Source of the DNA: CBDBJR01 sp965206445
GTDB taxonomy: Bacteria; Pseudomonadota; Gammaproteobacteria; Arenicellales; Poriferihabitantaceae
DNA: 64,000 nucleotides
Direction: 5' to 3'
Assembly: GCA_965206445.1 (NCBI GenBank)
Contig: CBDBJR010000002.1
Coordinates: 372,001 to 436,000, forward strand
Positions 15,001-30,000 of this stretch are shown here, in pieces. The stretch's first letter is position 1. Each line of letters opens with the position of its first letter. Both the position numbers and the translations under genes were made by a program. A model generated the notes under the pieces. That model was not told the DNA's origin and searched no databases. It worked only from the letters and a program-made list of their open reading frames with translations.

Positions 15001-18000
15001 GCAGTGTCGTGACCATCAGCGCAGTGGCGGAAGGCAGCACGACGATAACGGTAACCGCCGCCGATCCGTCCGATGCGGAACTCAGCCCGTCAAGGGTAAC
15101 GAAGGAGATTGCCGTGACGGTCAACCCGGCGCCGTCGCTGCCGACGATAACCTTCACGGTGCCCGAAGATGCCGCCGCCGACGCCAGCGTGGGCAGCCCG
15201 CTGGTGCCGAGCAATTTCCCGGCGGGCGTGCAGTCCTGGAGCATCACCGGCGGCAACACCGGCACGGTGTTCGAGATCGACCCACTCAGCGGCCAGCTAA
15301 CGGTAATTGAGCCGCTCGATTTCGAGACCACGGAGATATACACGCTGACGGTGCAACTGACGGTCGGCGCCGCCACCGCAACGACCACCGTCACGATCGA
15401 CGTCGGTCAGGTCAACGAGGCGCCAATCACGGTAGGCAACATTGCCCCGCAGACGGTCACCGTCAGCCTGCCGTCGGTCACAGTCGATGTCGCCGGCAGC
15501 TTCAGCGACCCGGAAGAGGATGTCTTGACCTACCATGCGGAGTCGGCTGACGATGACACCGCCACCGTCAGTGTACAAGGCAGTGTTGTGACCATCAGCG
15601 CAGTGTCGGCGGGCGATACGATCATCAGGGTAACCGCCGCCGATTCGTCCGATACGGACAGTAATCAGTCAAGGGCAACACAGGAGATTGCCGTCACGGT
15701 CAACCCGGCGCCGTCGCTGCCGACGATGACCTTCACGGTGCCCGAAGACGCTACCGACAACACCAACGTTGGCAGCCCGCTGGTGCCGAGCAACTTCCCG
15801 GCGGGCACGCAGGCCTGGCGCGTCACCGACGGCAACCCCGGCACGGTGTTTGCCATCCATCCGACCACCGGGCAGCTAACGGTAATCGAGCCACTCGATT
15901 TCGAGACCACGGCGAGCTACACATTGACAGTGCAATTGACCGTTGGCGCGGCGACGGCGCAGGCCACCGTCACCATCAACGTCGAGAATGTCAACGAAGC
16001 GCCGGTCGTGGAGCGCCCCATTCCGTCGCAGACGGTCACCGTCAGCCTGCCGCCGGTCACAGTTGATGTCGCCGGCCACTTCAGCGATCCGGAAGAGGGC
16101 GCCCTGACCTATCATGCGGAGTCGGCTGCTGAAGACACCGCCACCGTCAGTGTACAAGGTAGTGTGGTGACCATCAGTGCAGTGTCGGCGGGTGATACGA
16201 CCATCAGGGTAACCGCAGCCGATTCGTCGGATACGGACAGTAATCAGTCAAGGGTAACGCAGGAGATTGCCGTGACGGTCAACCCGGCGTCGTCGCTGCC
16301 GTCGCTGCCGACGATAACCTTCACGGTGCCCGAAGATGCCGCCGCCGACACCAGCGTGGGTAGCCCGCTGGTGCCGAGCAATTTCCCGGCGGGTGTGCAG
16401 TCCTGGAGCATCACCGCCGGCAACCTCGGCACGGTGTTCGAGATCGACCCACTCAGCGGCCAGCTAACGGTAATTGAGCCGCTCGATTTCGAGACCACGG
16501 AGATATACACGCTGACAGTGCAATTGATCATCGGCCCCGCCACGGCAGAGACCACCGTCACGATCGACGTCGGTCAGGTCAACGAGGCACCAACGGCGAC
16601 AGGCAACATTGCCCCACAAACGGTCACCGTCAGCCTGCCAGCGGTCACAGTCGATGTCGCCAGCCACTTTAGCGACCCGGAAGGGGGCGCCCTGACCTAC
16701 CATGCGGAGTCGGCTGCCGATGACACCGCGACTGTCAGTGTGCAAGGCAGTGTCGTGACCATCAGCGCAGTGTCGGCGGGTGATACGACCATAAGGGTAA
16801 CCGCAGCCGATTCGTCCGATACGGACAGTAATCAGTCAAGGGTAACGCAGGAGATTGCCGTGACGGTCAACTCGGCACCGTCACTGCCGACGATGACCTT
16901 TACAGTGCCCGAAGACGCCGCCGCCGACACCAGCGTCGGCATCCCGCTGGTACCGAGCAATTTCCCGGAGGGCGTGCAATCCTGGCGCATCACCGCCGGT
17001 AACCCCGGCACGGTGTTTGCCATCCATCCGACCACCGGGCAGCTAACGGTAATCGAGCCGCTCGATTTCGAGACCACGGCGAGCTACACATTGACAGTGC
17101 AATTAACCGTTGGCGCGGCGACGGCGCAGGCCACCGTCACCATCAACGTCGAGAATGTCAACGAAGCGCCAGTCGTGGAGCGGCCCATCCCGTCGCAGAC
17201 GGTGACCGTCAGCCTGCCGTCGGTTGCAGTCGATGTCGCCAGCCACTTCAGCGACCCGGACAGTGACAGCTTAACCTACCGTGCGATGTCGGCTGACGAG
17301 AACACCGCGACCGTCCGTGTGCAAGGCAGTGTCGTGACCATCAGCGCAGTGGCGGAAGGCAGCACGACGATAACGGTAACCGCCGCCGATCCGTCCGATG
17401 CGGAACTCAGCCCGTCAAGGGTAACGAAGGAGATTGCCGTGACGGTCAACCCGGCGCCGTCGCTGCCGACGATAACCTTCACGGTGCCCGAAGATGCCGC
17501 CGCCGACGCCAGCGTGGGCAGCCCGCTGGTGCCGAGCAATTTCCCGGCGGGCGTGCAGTCCTGGAGCATCACCGCCGGCAACCCCGGCACGGTGTTCGAG
17601 ATCGACCCACTCAGCGGGCAGCTAACGGTAATTGAGCCGCTCGATTTCGAGACCACGGAGAGCTACACGCTGACAGTGCAATTGATCATCGGCCCCGCCA
17701 CGGCAGAGACCACCGTCACGATCGACGTCGGTCAGGTCAACGAGGCGCCAATCACGGTAGGCAACATTGCCCCGCAGACGGTCACCGTCAGCCTGCCGCC
17801 GATCACAGTCGATGTTGCCAGCCACTTCAGCGACCCGGACAGTGACAGCTTAACCTACCGTGCGATGTCGACTGACGAGAACACCGCGACCGTCCGTGTG
17901 CAAGGCAGTGTCGTGACCATCAGCGCAGTGGCGGAGGGCAGCACGACGATAACGGTAACGGCAACCGATCCGTCCGATACGGAACTCAGTCCGTCAAGGG

Positions 18001-21000
18001 CAACGCAGCAGATTGTCGTGACGGTCAACCCGGCGCCGTCGCTGCCGTCGCTGCCGGCGATGGCCTTCACGGTGCCCGAAGACGCCGCCGCCGACACCAG
18101 CGTCGGCAGCCCGCTGGTGCCGAGCAACTTCCCGGCGGGCGTGCAATCCTGGAGCATCACCGGCGGCAACCTCGGCACGGTGTTCGAGATCGACCCACTC
18201 AGCGGGCAGCTAACGGTAATTGAACCACTCGACTTCGAGACCGTGTTGATCTACACGCTGACAGTGCAATTGAGCATCGGCCCCGCCACGGCAGAGGCCA
18301 CCGTCACGATCGACGTCGGTCCGGTCAACGAGGCGCCAACGGCGACAGGCAACATTGCACCGCAGACGGTCACCGTCAGCCTGCCGCCGGTCACAGTCGA
18401 TGTCGCCGACCATTTCAGCGATCCGGAAGGGGGCGCCCTGACCTACCATGCGGAGTCGGCTGCCGATGACACCGCGACTGTCAGTGTGCAAGGCAGTGTC
18501 GTGACCATCAGCGCAGTGTCGGCGGGCGATACGACCATCAGGGTAACCGCCGCCGATTCGTCCGATACGGACAGTAATCAGTCAAGGGTAACGCAGGAGA
18601 TTGTCGTGACGGTCAACCCGGCGTCGGCGCTGCCGACGCTGCCGGCGATGACCTTCACGGTGCCCGAAGACGCCGCCGCCGACACCAGCGTCGGCATCCC
18701 GCTGGTACCGAGCAATTTCCCGGCGGGCGTGCAATCCTGGAGCATCACCGGCGGCAACCTCGGCACGGTGTTTGCCATCCATCCGACCACCGGGCAGCTA
18801 ACGGTAATCGAGCCGCTCGATTTCGAGACCACGGCGAGCTACACATTGACAGTGCAATTAACCGTTGGCGCGGCGACGGCGCAGGCCACCGTCACCATCA
18901 ACGTCGAGAATGTCAACGAAGCGCCGGTCGTGGAGCGCCCCATCCCGTCGCAGACGGTCACCGTCAGCCTGCCGTCGGTTGCAGTCGATGTCGCCAGCCA
19001 CTTCAGCGACCCGGACAGTGACAGCTTAACCTACCGTGCGATGTCGGCTGACGAGAACACCGCGACCGTCCGTGTGCAAGACAGTGTCGTGACCATCACC
19101 GCAGTGGCGGAGGGCAGCACGACGATAACGGTAACCGCCGCCGACCCGTCCGATGCGGAACTCAGCCCGTCAAGGGTAACGAAGGAGATTGCCGTGACGG
19201 TCAACCCGGCGCCGTCGCTGCCGGCGATGACCTTCACGGTGCCCGAAGACGCCGCCGACAATACCAACGTCGGCAGCCCGCTGGTGCCGAGCAACTTCCC
19301 GGTGGGCACGCAGACTTGGAGCATCACCGACGGCAACACCGGCACGGTGTTCGAGATCGACCCACTCAGCGGGCAGCTAACGGTAATTGAACCACTCGAC
19401 TTCGAGACCACGGAGAGCTACACGCTGACAGTGCAATTGATCATCGGCCCCGCCACGGCAGAGACCACCGTCACGATCGACGTCGAGAATGTCAACGAAG
19501 CGCCGGTCGTGGAGCGCCCCATCCCGTCGCAGACGGTCACCGTCAGCCTGCCGACGGTCACAGTCGATGTCGCCAGCCACTTCAACGACCCGGAAGGGGG
19601 TGCCTTGACCTACCATGCAGAGTCGGCTGACGATGACACCGCGACCGTCAGTGTGCAAGGCAGTGTCGTGACCATCAGCGCAGTGTCGGAGGGTGATACG
19701 ACCATCAGGGTAACCGCCGCCGATTCGTCCGATACGGACAGTAATCAGTCAAGGGTAACGCAGGAGATTGCCGTGACGGTCAACCCGGCACCGTCGCTGC
19801 CGACGATAACCTTCACGGTGTCCGAAGACGCCGCCGCCGACACCAGCGTCGGCATCCCGCTGGTACCGAGCAATTTCCCGGCGGGCGTGCAATCCTGGAG
19901 CATCACCGCCGGCAACACCGGCACGGTGTTTGCCATCAATCCGACTGGAGGCCAGCTAACGGTGGCCGCGGCACTCGATTTCGAGACCACGGAGATATAC
20001 ACGCTGACGGTGCAACTGACGGTCGGCGCCGCCACCGCAACGACCACCGTCACGATCAACGTCGGTCAGGTCAACGAGGCACCAACGGCGACAGGCAACA
20101 TTGCGCCGCAGACGGTCACCGTCAGCCTGCCGTCGGTCACAGTCGATGTCGCTGGCCACTTCAGCGACCCGGAAGGGGGCGCCCTGACCTACCATGCGGA
20201 GTCGGCTGCCGATGACACCGCGACCGTCAGTGTGCAAGGCAGTGTGGTGACCATCAGCGCAGTGTCGGCGGGCGATACGACCATCAGGGTAACCGCAGCC
20301 GATTCGTCCGATACGGACAGTAATCAGTCAAGGGTAACGCAGGAGATTGCCGTGACGGTCAACCCGGCGCCGTCGCTGCCGACGATAACCTTCACGGTAC
20401 CCGAAGACGCCGCCGCCGACACCAGCGTCGGCAGCCCGCTGGTGCCGAACAACTTCCCGGCAGGCGTGCAATCCTGGAGTATCACCGACGGCAACCCCGG
20501 CACGGTGTTCGAGATCGACCCACTCAGCGGGCAGCTAACGGTAATTGAACCACTCGATTTCGAGACCACGGAGAGCTACACGCTGACAGTGCAATTGATC
20601 ATCGGCCCCGCCACGGCAGAGGCCACCGTCACGATCGACGTCGGTCCGGTCAACGAGGCGCCAACGGCGACAGGCAGCATTGCACCGCAGACGGTCACCG
20701 TCAGTCTGCCGCCGGTCACCGTTGATGTCGCCGGCCACTTCAGCGATCCGGAAGAGGGCGCCCTGACCTACCATGCGGAGTCGGCTGCCGATGACACCGC
20801 GACCGTCAGTGTACAAGGTAGTGTGGTGACCATCAGCGCAGTATCGGCGGGCGATACGACCATCAGGGTAACCGCAGCCGATTCGTCCGATACGGACAGT
20901 AATCAGTCAAGGGCAACGCAGGAGATTGCCGTGACGGTCAACCCGGCACCGTCGCTGCCGGCGATGACCTTCACGGTACCCGAAGACGCCGCCGACAACA

Positions 21001-24000
21001 GTCCCGTCGGCAGCCCGCTGGTGCCGAGCAACTTTCCGGAGGGCGTGCAATCCTGGCGCATCACCGCCGGCAACCTCGGCACGGTGTTTGCCATCAATCC
21101 GACCACCGGGCAGCTAACGGTAATCGAGCCGCTCGATTTCGAGACCACAGCGATCTACACATTGACAGTGCAATTAACCGTTGGCGCGGGGACGGCGCAG
21201 GCCACCGTCACCATCAACGTCGAGAATGTCAACGAAGCGCCGGTCGTGGAGCGCCCCATCCCGTCGCAGACGGTCACCGTCAGCCTGCCGTCGGTCACCG
21301 TCGATGTCGCCGGCAGCTTCAGCGACCCGGAAGGGGGCGCCCTGACCTACCATGCGGAGTCGGCTGCCGAGAACACCGCGACCGTCAGTGTACAAGGCAG
21401 TGTCGTGACCATCACCGCAGTGTCGGAGGGCGATACGACCATCAGGGTAACCGCAACCGATCCGTCCGATACGGAACTCAGCCCATCAAGGGCAACACAG
21501 GAGATTGCCGTGACGGTCAACCCGGTGCCGTCACTGCCGGCGATGACCTTCACGGTGCCCGAAGACGCTACCGACAACACCAACGTCGGCAGCCCGCTGG
21601 TGCCGAGCAACTTCCCGGCGGGCGCGCAGACCTGGAGTATCACCGACGGCAACCTCGGCACGGTGTTCGAGATCGACCCACTCAGCGGGCAGCTAACGGT
21701 AATCGAACCACTCGACTTCGAGACCGTGTCGATCTACACGTTGACAGTGCAATTGATCATCGGCCCCGCCACGGCAGAGACCACCGTCACGATCGACGTC
21801 GGTCCGGTCAACGAGGCGCCAATCACGGTAGGCAACATTGCGCCGCAGACGGTCACTGTCAGCCTGTCGTCGGCCACAGTCGATGTTGCCGGCCACTTCC
21901 GCGACCCGGAAGATGACAGCTTAACCTACCGTGCGATGTCGGCTGACGATGACACCGCCACCGTCAGTGTGCAAGGCAGTGTCGTGACCATCAGCGCAGT
22001 GTCGGCGGGCGATACGATCATCAGGGTAACCGCAGCCGATTCGTCCGATACAGACAGTAATCAGTCAAGGGCAACACAGGAGATTGCCGTGACGGTCAAC
22101 CCGGCACCGTCGCTGCCGGCGATGACCTTCATGGTGCCCGAAGATACTGCCGTCAACACCGCTGTCGGCAGCCCGCTGGTGCCGAGCAACTTTCTGGAGG
22201 GCGTGCAGTCCTGGCGCATCACCGCCGGCAACACCGGCACGGTGTTTGCCATCAACCCGACTGGCGGCCAGCTAACGGTGGCCGCGGCACTCGATTTCGA
22301 GACCACGGAGATATACACGCTGACGGTGCAACTGACGGTCGGCCCCGCCACCGCAACGACCACCGTCACGATCGACGTCGGTCCGGTCAACGAGGCGCCA
22401 ACGGCGGTAGGCAACGTTGCACCGCAGACGGTCACCATCGGCGGCGTGGCATCGGTCATGGTTGATGTTGCCGGCTACTTCAGCGACCCGGAAAGGGGCG
22501 CCTTGATCTATCATGTGAAGTCGGCTAACGAGGACATCGCCACCGTTAGTGTACAAGGCAGTGTGGTGACCATCAGCGCAGTGGCGAAGGGCGATACGAG
22601 AATATGGGTAACCGCGACCGACCCGCTCGATACGAACAGTAATCCGTCCAGGACAACGCAGCAGGTTGCCGTCATGGTCAACGTGGTGCCGAGCATCACC
22701 GCCATCGAGTTGACGTCGCAGGCCCTCAATGACGTTTATGCGATTGGCGACACCATTGAGGCGACGGTCACCTTCAGCGAAGCGGTGGCGGTCATCGGTC
22801 TGCCGCAACTGGCGATGACGGTGGGCACGGAGACGCGCCAGGCAGTCTACGCCAAAGGCAGCAGCACGGCCACGGCGCTGGTATTCAGCTACCCGGTGGC
22901 CGTCGGCGACCGCGACGCGGACGGCATGAGTGTCGGCAGCAATGCGCTGACCCTGGCCGGCGGCAGGATTCGAGACGCGGCTAACACCATCGACGCACTG
23001 ATCACGCATAGTGTGACGCTGCCCAATGCGGCCAAGCATAAGGTAGACGGCGTCGCCCCAATGGTCACCGACCTTGTGCTCACCGCCGGCCCGTACACGA
23101 CCGGCGATGCGATCACACTGACGGCGACCTTCAGCGAACCGGTCACAGTAGACACCGGTAGCGGTACACCGCAGATACCGATACTCGTCGGCAGCACCTC
23201 CCGCCCGGCAGTCTACGTCGGCGGCAGCGATTCAATGGCGTTGGTATTCACCTACACGGTGATGACCACCGACAACGATGACGATGGTGTAACAGTGGCG
23301 ATCAATACCCTGACGGCCAACAGCGACACAATCCAGGACGCCGCCGGTAACGACGCGTTGCTTGATCACGATGCAATAGCCGCGACCGTCGCCAATCGAG
23401 TGGACACCACCGTGCCGATGCTGAGCACGGCAATAATTGATGGCAGGATACTGACACTGACCTACGATGAGGCGCTTGACGACAGCTCGGTGCCGGCGTC
23501 GGCAGCCTGGACGCTGACACTGGGGGCGGGCATCGCCCCGACGGTGGACAACGGCGGCGTGATTATCCGCGGGCAGACGGTGACGCTGACGCTCAGTACA
23601 GCCGTGGTATCAACCGACATAGTGACGCTGGCCTACAGCGCCGGCCCGACCCCGGTGCGCGATCAAGTCGGCAACGCCGCCGCCGAGCTAACGACCCAGG
23701 CGGTAGACAACACCACCGATGCACTGCCGAGCTTTATCGGCGAGTCGGTGGAGTCGCAGATTTACACAGTCGGCGTGGCCGTGGGCGCGCTGCAACTGCC
23801 GGCGGCGAGCGGTGGCAACGGGGTGCTGAGCTACACACTGGCGCCGGCGCTGCCGAACGGCCTGACGTTCAATGCGGGGAATCGCCAGATCAGCGGCGCG
23901 CCGATGGTGGCGATGGCGCCGACGACCTACACGCTGACGGCGACCGATGCCGATGCGGTCGAGCCGGACAGCACGACACTCGAGTTCACGCTGACCGTCA

Positions 24001-27000
24001 CGGAGCTGTTGCCGGCCACCTTCACGGTGCCGGAAGACGCCGCTGACAACACCCCTGTCGGCAGCCCGCTGACGCCGAGCCACTTCCCGGATGGTGTGCA
24101 GGCCTGGAGTATCACCGGCGGCAACACTGGCACGGTGTTCGAGATCGACCCGCTGAGCGGGCAGCTAACGGTAATCGAACCGCTCGACTTCGAGACCGTG
24201 TCGATCTACACGCTGACAGTGCAATTGATCATCGGCCCCGCCACGGCAGAGACCACCGTCATGATCGACGTCGGTCCGGTCAACGAGGCGCCAATCACGG
24301 TAGGCAGCATTGCACCGCAGGCGGTCACCGTCAGCCTGCCGGCGGTCACCGTCGATGTCGCCGGCCACTTCAACGACCCGGAAGGGGATGTCTTGACCTA
24401 TCATGCGGAGTCGGCTGCCGATGACACCGCGACCGTCAGTGTGCAAGGTAGTGTGGTGACCATCAGCGCAGTATCGGCGGGCGATACGACCATAAGGGTA
24501 ACCGCCGCCGATTCGTCCGATACGGACAGTAATCAGTCAAGGACGACACAGCAGATTGCTGTCACGGTCAACCCGGCGCCGTCGCTGCCGGTGATGACCT
24601 TCACGGTGCCCGAAGACGCCGCCGTCGACACCGCCGTTGGCAGCCCGCTGGTGCCGAGCAACTTCCCGGCGGGCGCGCAGACCTGGAGTATCACCGACGG
24701 CAACACCGGCACGGTGTTTGCCATCCATCCGACTGACGGGCAGCTAACGGTAATCGAGCCGCTCGATTTCGAGACCACGGTGATCTACACGTTGACAGTG
24801 CAATTGATTGTCGGCCCCGCTACGGCGGAGACTACCGTCACCATCACCGTCGAGAATGTCAACGAAGCGCCGGTCGTGGAGCGCCCCATCCCGTCGCAGA
24901 CGGTCACCGTCAGCCTGCCGGCGGTCACCGTCGATGTCGCCGGCCACTTCAGCGACCCGGAAGGGGGCGCCCTGACCTATCATGCGGAGTCGGCTGCCGA
25001 TGACACCGCGACCGTCCGTGTACAAGGCAGTGTCGTGACCATCAGCGCAGTGTCGGCGGGCGATACGACCATAAGGGTAACCGCAGCCGATTCGTCCGAT
25101 ACGGACAGTAATCAGTCAAGGGCAACACAGGAGATTGCCGTGACGGTCAACCCGGTGCCGTCGCTGCCGGCGATGACCTTCACGGTGCCCGAAGACGCCA
25201 CTGACAATACCAACGTCGGTAGCCCGCTGGTGCCGAGCAACTTCCCGGTGGGCGTGCAGGCCTGGAGTATCATCGGCGGCAACACCGGCACGGTGTTTGC
25301 CATCCATCCGACTGACGGGCAGCTAACGGTAATCGAGCCGCTCGATTTCGAGACCACCGTGATCTACACGTTGACAGTGCAATTGATTGTCGGCCCCGCT
25401 ACGGCGGAGACCACCGTCACGATTGATGTCGGTCCGGTCAACGAGGCGCCAATCACGGTAGGCAGCATTGCACCGCAGACGGTCACCGTCAGCCTGCCGG
25501 CGGTCACAGTCGATATCGCCGGCCACTTCAGCGACCCGGAAGGGGGTGCCCTGACCTATCATGCGGAGTCGGCTGACGATGACACCGCGACCGTCCGTGT
25601 CCAAGGCAGTGTGGTGACCATCAGCGCAGTGTCGGCGGGCGATACAACCATAAGGGTAACCGCAGCCGATTCGTCCGATACGGACAGTAATCAGTCAAGG
25701 GTAACGCAGGAGATTGCCGTGACGGTCAACCCGGCACCGTCGCTGCCGACGATAACCTTCACGGTGCCCGAAGACGCCGCCACCGACACCAGCGTCGGCA
25801 GCCCGCTGGTGCCGAGCAATTTCCCGGTGGGCGTGCAGTCCTGGAGCATCACCGGCGGTAACCCCGGCACGGTGTTTGCCATCCATCCGACCACCGGGCA
25901 GCTAACGGTAATCGAGCCGCTCGATTTCGAGACCACGGCGAGCTACACATTGACAGTGCAATTGACCGTTGGCGCGGCGACGGCGCAGGCCACCGTCACC
26001 ATCAACGTCGAGAATGTCAACGAAGCGCCGGTCGTGGAGCGCCCCATCCCGTCGCAGACGGTCACCGTCAGCCTGCCGTCGGTTGCAGTCGATGTCGCCA
26101 GCCACTTCAGCGACCCGGACAGTGACAGCTTAACCTACCGTGCGATGTCGGCTGACGAGAACACCGCGACCGTCCGTGTGCAAGGCAGTGTCGTGACCAT
26201 CAGCGCAGTGGCGGAAGGCAGCACGACGATAACGGTAACCGCCGCCGATCCGTCCGATGCGGAACTCAGCCCGTCAAGGGTAACGAAGGAGATTGCCGTG
26301 ACGGTCAACCCGGCGCCGTCGCTGCCGACGATAACCTTCACGGTGCCCGAAGATGCCGCCGCCGACACCAGCGTGGGCAGCCCGCTGGTGCCGAGCAATT
26401 TCCCGGCGGGCGTGCAATCCTGGAGCATCACCGGCGGCAACCTCGGCACGGTGTTTGCCATCCATCCGACCACCGGGCAGCTAACGGTAATCGAGCCGCT
26501 CGATTTCGAGACCACGGCGATCTACACATTGACAGTGCAATTGACCGTTGGCGCGGCGACGGCGCAGGCCACCGTCACCATCAACGTCGAGAATGTCAAC
26601 GAAGCGCCGGTCGTGGAGCGCCCCATCCCGTCGCAGACGGTCACCGTCAGCCTGCCGTCGGTTGCAGTCGATGTCGCCAGCCACTTCAGCGACCCGGACA
26701 GTGACAGCTTAACCTACCGTGCGATGTCGGCTGACGAGAACACCGCGACCGTCCGTGTGCAAGGCAGTGTCGTGACCATCAGCGCAGTGGCGGAAGGCAG
26801 CACGACGATAACGGTAACCGCCGCCGATCCGTCCGATGCGGAACTCAGCCCGTCAAGGGTAACGAAGGAGATTGCCGTGACGGTCAACCCGGCGCCGTCG
26901 TTGCCGACGATAACCTTCACGGTGCCCGAAGATGCCGCCGCCGACACCAGCGTGGGCAGCCCGCTGGTGCCGAGCAATTTCCCGGCGGGCGTGCAGTCCT

Positions 27001-30000
27001 GGAGCATCACCGCCGGCAACCCCGGCACGGTGTTCGAGATCGACTCACTCAGCGGCCAGCTAACGGTAATTGAACTACTCGACTTCGAGACCGTGTCGAT
27101 CTACACACTGACAGTGCAATTGATCATCGGCCCCGCCACGGCAGAGGCCACCGTCACGATCGACGTCGGTCAGGTCAACGAGGCGCCAACGGCGACAGGC
27201 AGCATTGCCCCGCAGACGGTCACCGTCAGCCTGCCGCCGGTCACCGTCGATGTCGCCAGCCACTTCAGCGACCCGGAAGGGGGCGCCCTGACCTACCATG
27301 CGGAGTCGGCTGCCGATGACACCGCGACCGTCAGTGTCCAAGGCAGTGTCGTGACCATCAGCGCAGTGTCAGCGGGCGATACGACCATACGGGTAACCGC
27401 AGCCGATTCGTCCGATACGGACAGTAATCAGTCAAGGGTAACGCAGGAGATTGCCGTGACGGTCAACCCGGCGCCGTCGCTACCGTCGCTGCCAGCGATA
27501 ACCTTCACGGTGCCCGAAGACGCCGCCGACAATACCAGCGTCGGCAGCCCGCTGGTGCCGAGCAGTTTCCCGGTGGGCACGCAGGCCTGGAGCATCACCA
27601 CCGGCAACACCGGCACGGTGTTTGCCATCAATCCGACCACCGGGCAGCTAACGGTAATCGAGCCGCTCGATTTCGAGGCCACGGAGAGCTACACATTGAC
27701 AGTGCAATTAACCGTTGGCGCGGCGACGGCGCAGGCCACCGTCACCATCAACGTCGAGAATGTCAACGAAGCGCCGGTCGTGGAGCGCCCCATCCCGTCG
27801 CAGACGGTCACCGTCAGCCTGCCGTCGGTCACCGTCGATCTCGCCAGCCACTTCAGCGACCCGGAAGGGGGCGCCCTGACCTACCGTGCGATGTCGGCTG
27901 ACGAGAACACCGCGACCGTCCGTGTGCAAGGCAGTGTCGTGACCATCAGCGCAGTGTCGGCGGGCGATACGACCATAAGGGTAACCGCAGCCGATTCGTC
28001 CGATACGGACAGTAATCAGTCAAGAGTAACGCAGGAGATTGCCGTGACGGTCAACCCGGCGCCGTCGCTGCCGTCGCTGCCGGCGATGACCTTCACGGTG
28101 CCCGAAGACGCCGCCGACAACACCAGCGTCGGCAGCCCGCTGGTGCCGAGCAATTTTCCGGCGGGCGCGCAGTCCTGGAGCATTACCGACGGCAACACCG
28201 GCACGGTGTTTGCCATCAATCCGACCACCGGCCAGCTAACGGTAATCGAGCCGCTCGATTTCGAGACCACGGCGATATACACGCTGACGGTGCAACTGAC
28301 AGTCGGCGCCGCCACGGCAGAGGCCACCGTCACGATCGACGTCGGCCAGGTCAACGAGGCGCCAACGGCGACAGGCAACATTGCACCGCAGACGGTCACC
28401 GTCAGCCTGCCGCCGGTCACAGTCGATGTCGCCGACCACTTCAGCGACCCGGAAGGGGGCGTCCTGACCTATCATGCGGAGTCGGCTGACGAGAACACCG
28501 CGACCGTCCGTGTGCAGGGTAGTGTCGTGACCATCACCGCAGTGTCGGCGGGCGATACGACCATCAGGGTAACCGCAGCCGATTCGTCGGATACGGACAG
28601 TAATCAGTCAAGAGTAACGCAGGAGATTGCCGTGACGGTCAACCCGGCGCCGTCGCTGCCGTCGCTGCCGGCGATGACCTTCACGGTGCCCGAAGACGCC
28701 GTCGCCGCCACCAGCGTCGGCAGCCCGCTGGTGCCGAGCAGTTTCCCGGCGGGCGTGCAGTCCTGGAGCATCACCGGCGGCAACACCGGCACGGTGTTCG
28801 CGATCAATCCGACCACCGGGCAGCTAACAGTAATCGAGCCGCTCGATTTCGAGACCACGGAGATATACACGCTGACGGTGCAACTGACAGTCGGCGCCGC
28901 CACCGCAACGACCACCGTCACGATCAACGTCGGTCAGGTCAACGAGGCGCCAACGGCGACAGGCAACATTGCCCCACAAACGGTCACCGTCAGCCTGCCA
29001 GCGGTCACAGTCGATGTCGCCAGCCACTTCAGCGACCCGGAAGAGGGCGCCCTGACCTATCATGCGATGTCGGCTGACGAGAACACCGCGACCGTCAGTG
29101 TACAAGGCAGTGTCGTGACCATCAGCGCAGTGTCGGCGGGCGATACGACAATCAGAGTAACCGCCGCCGATTCGTCCGATACGGACAGTAATCAGTCAAG
29201 GGCAACACAGGAGATTGCCGTGACGGTCAACCCGGCACCGTCACTGCCGTCGCTGCCGACGATGACCTTCACGATGCCCGAAGACGCCGCCGACAACACC
29301 AACGTCGGCAGCCCGCTGGTACCGAGCAACTTCCCGGCGGGCACGCAGACCTGGCGCATCACCGCCGGCAACACCGGCACGGTGTTCGAGATCGACCCAC
29401 TCAGCGGCCAGCTAACAGTGGCCGCGGCACTCGATTTCGAGACTACCGTTCGCTACACGCTGACGGTGCAACTGACGGTCGGTGCCGCCACCGCAACGAC
29501 CACCGTCACGATCAACGTCGACCCGGTCAACGAGGCGCCAACGGCGGTGGGCAACATTGCGCCGCAGACGATCACCATCGGCAGCGTGGCGTCGGTCACG
29601 GTTGATGTTGCCAGCCACTTCAGCGACCCGGAAGATGACAGCTTGACCTACCATGCGGAGTCGGCTGACGATGACACCGCCACTGTCAGTGTACAAGGCA
29701 GCATAGTGACCATCAGCGCAGTGTCGGCGGGCGATACGACCATCAGGGTAACCGCGACCGACCCGTCCGATACGACAGTCAACCCGTCCAGGGCGACGCA
29801 GCAGATTGCCGTCACGGTCAATGCGGTGCCGGGCATCACCGCCATCGAGTTGACGTCGCAGGCCCGCAATGACGTTTATGCGATTGGCGACACCATTGAG
29901 GCGACGGTCACCTTCAGCGAAGCGGTGGCGGTCACCGGCCTGCCACAACTGGCGCTGACGGTGGGCACGGAAACGCGCCAGGCGATCTACGCCAGCGGCA

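Noticed and set aside
10506..22692. Regularly spaced repeats as a possible CRISPR array
   Set aside because: The period is 579 bp, fully coding, with no short repeat/unique spacer pattern.
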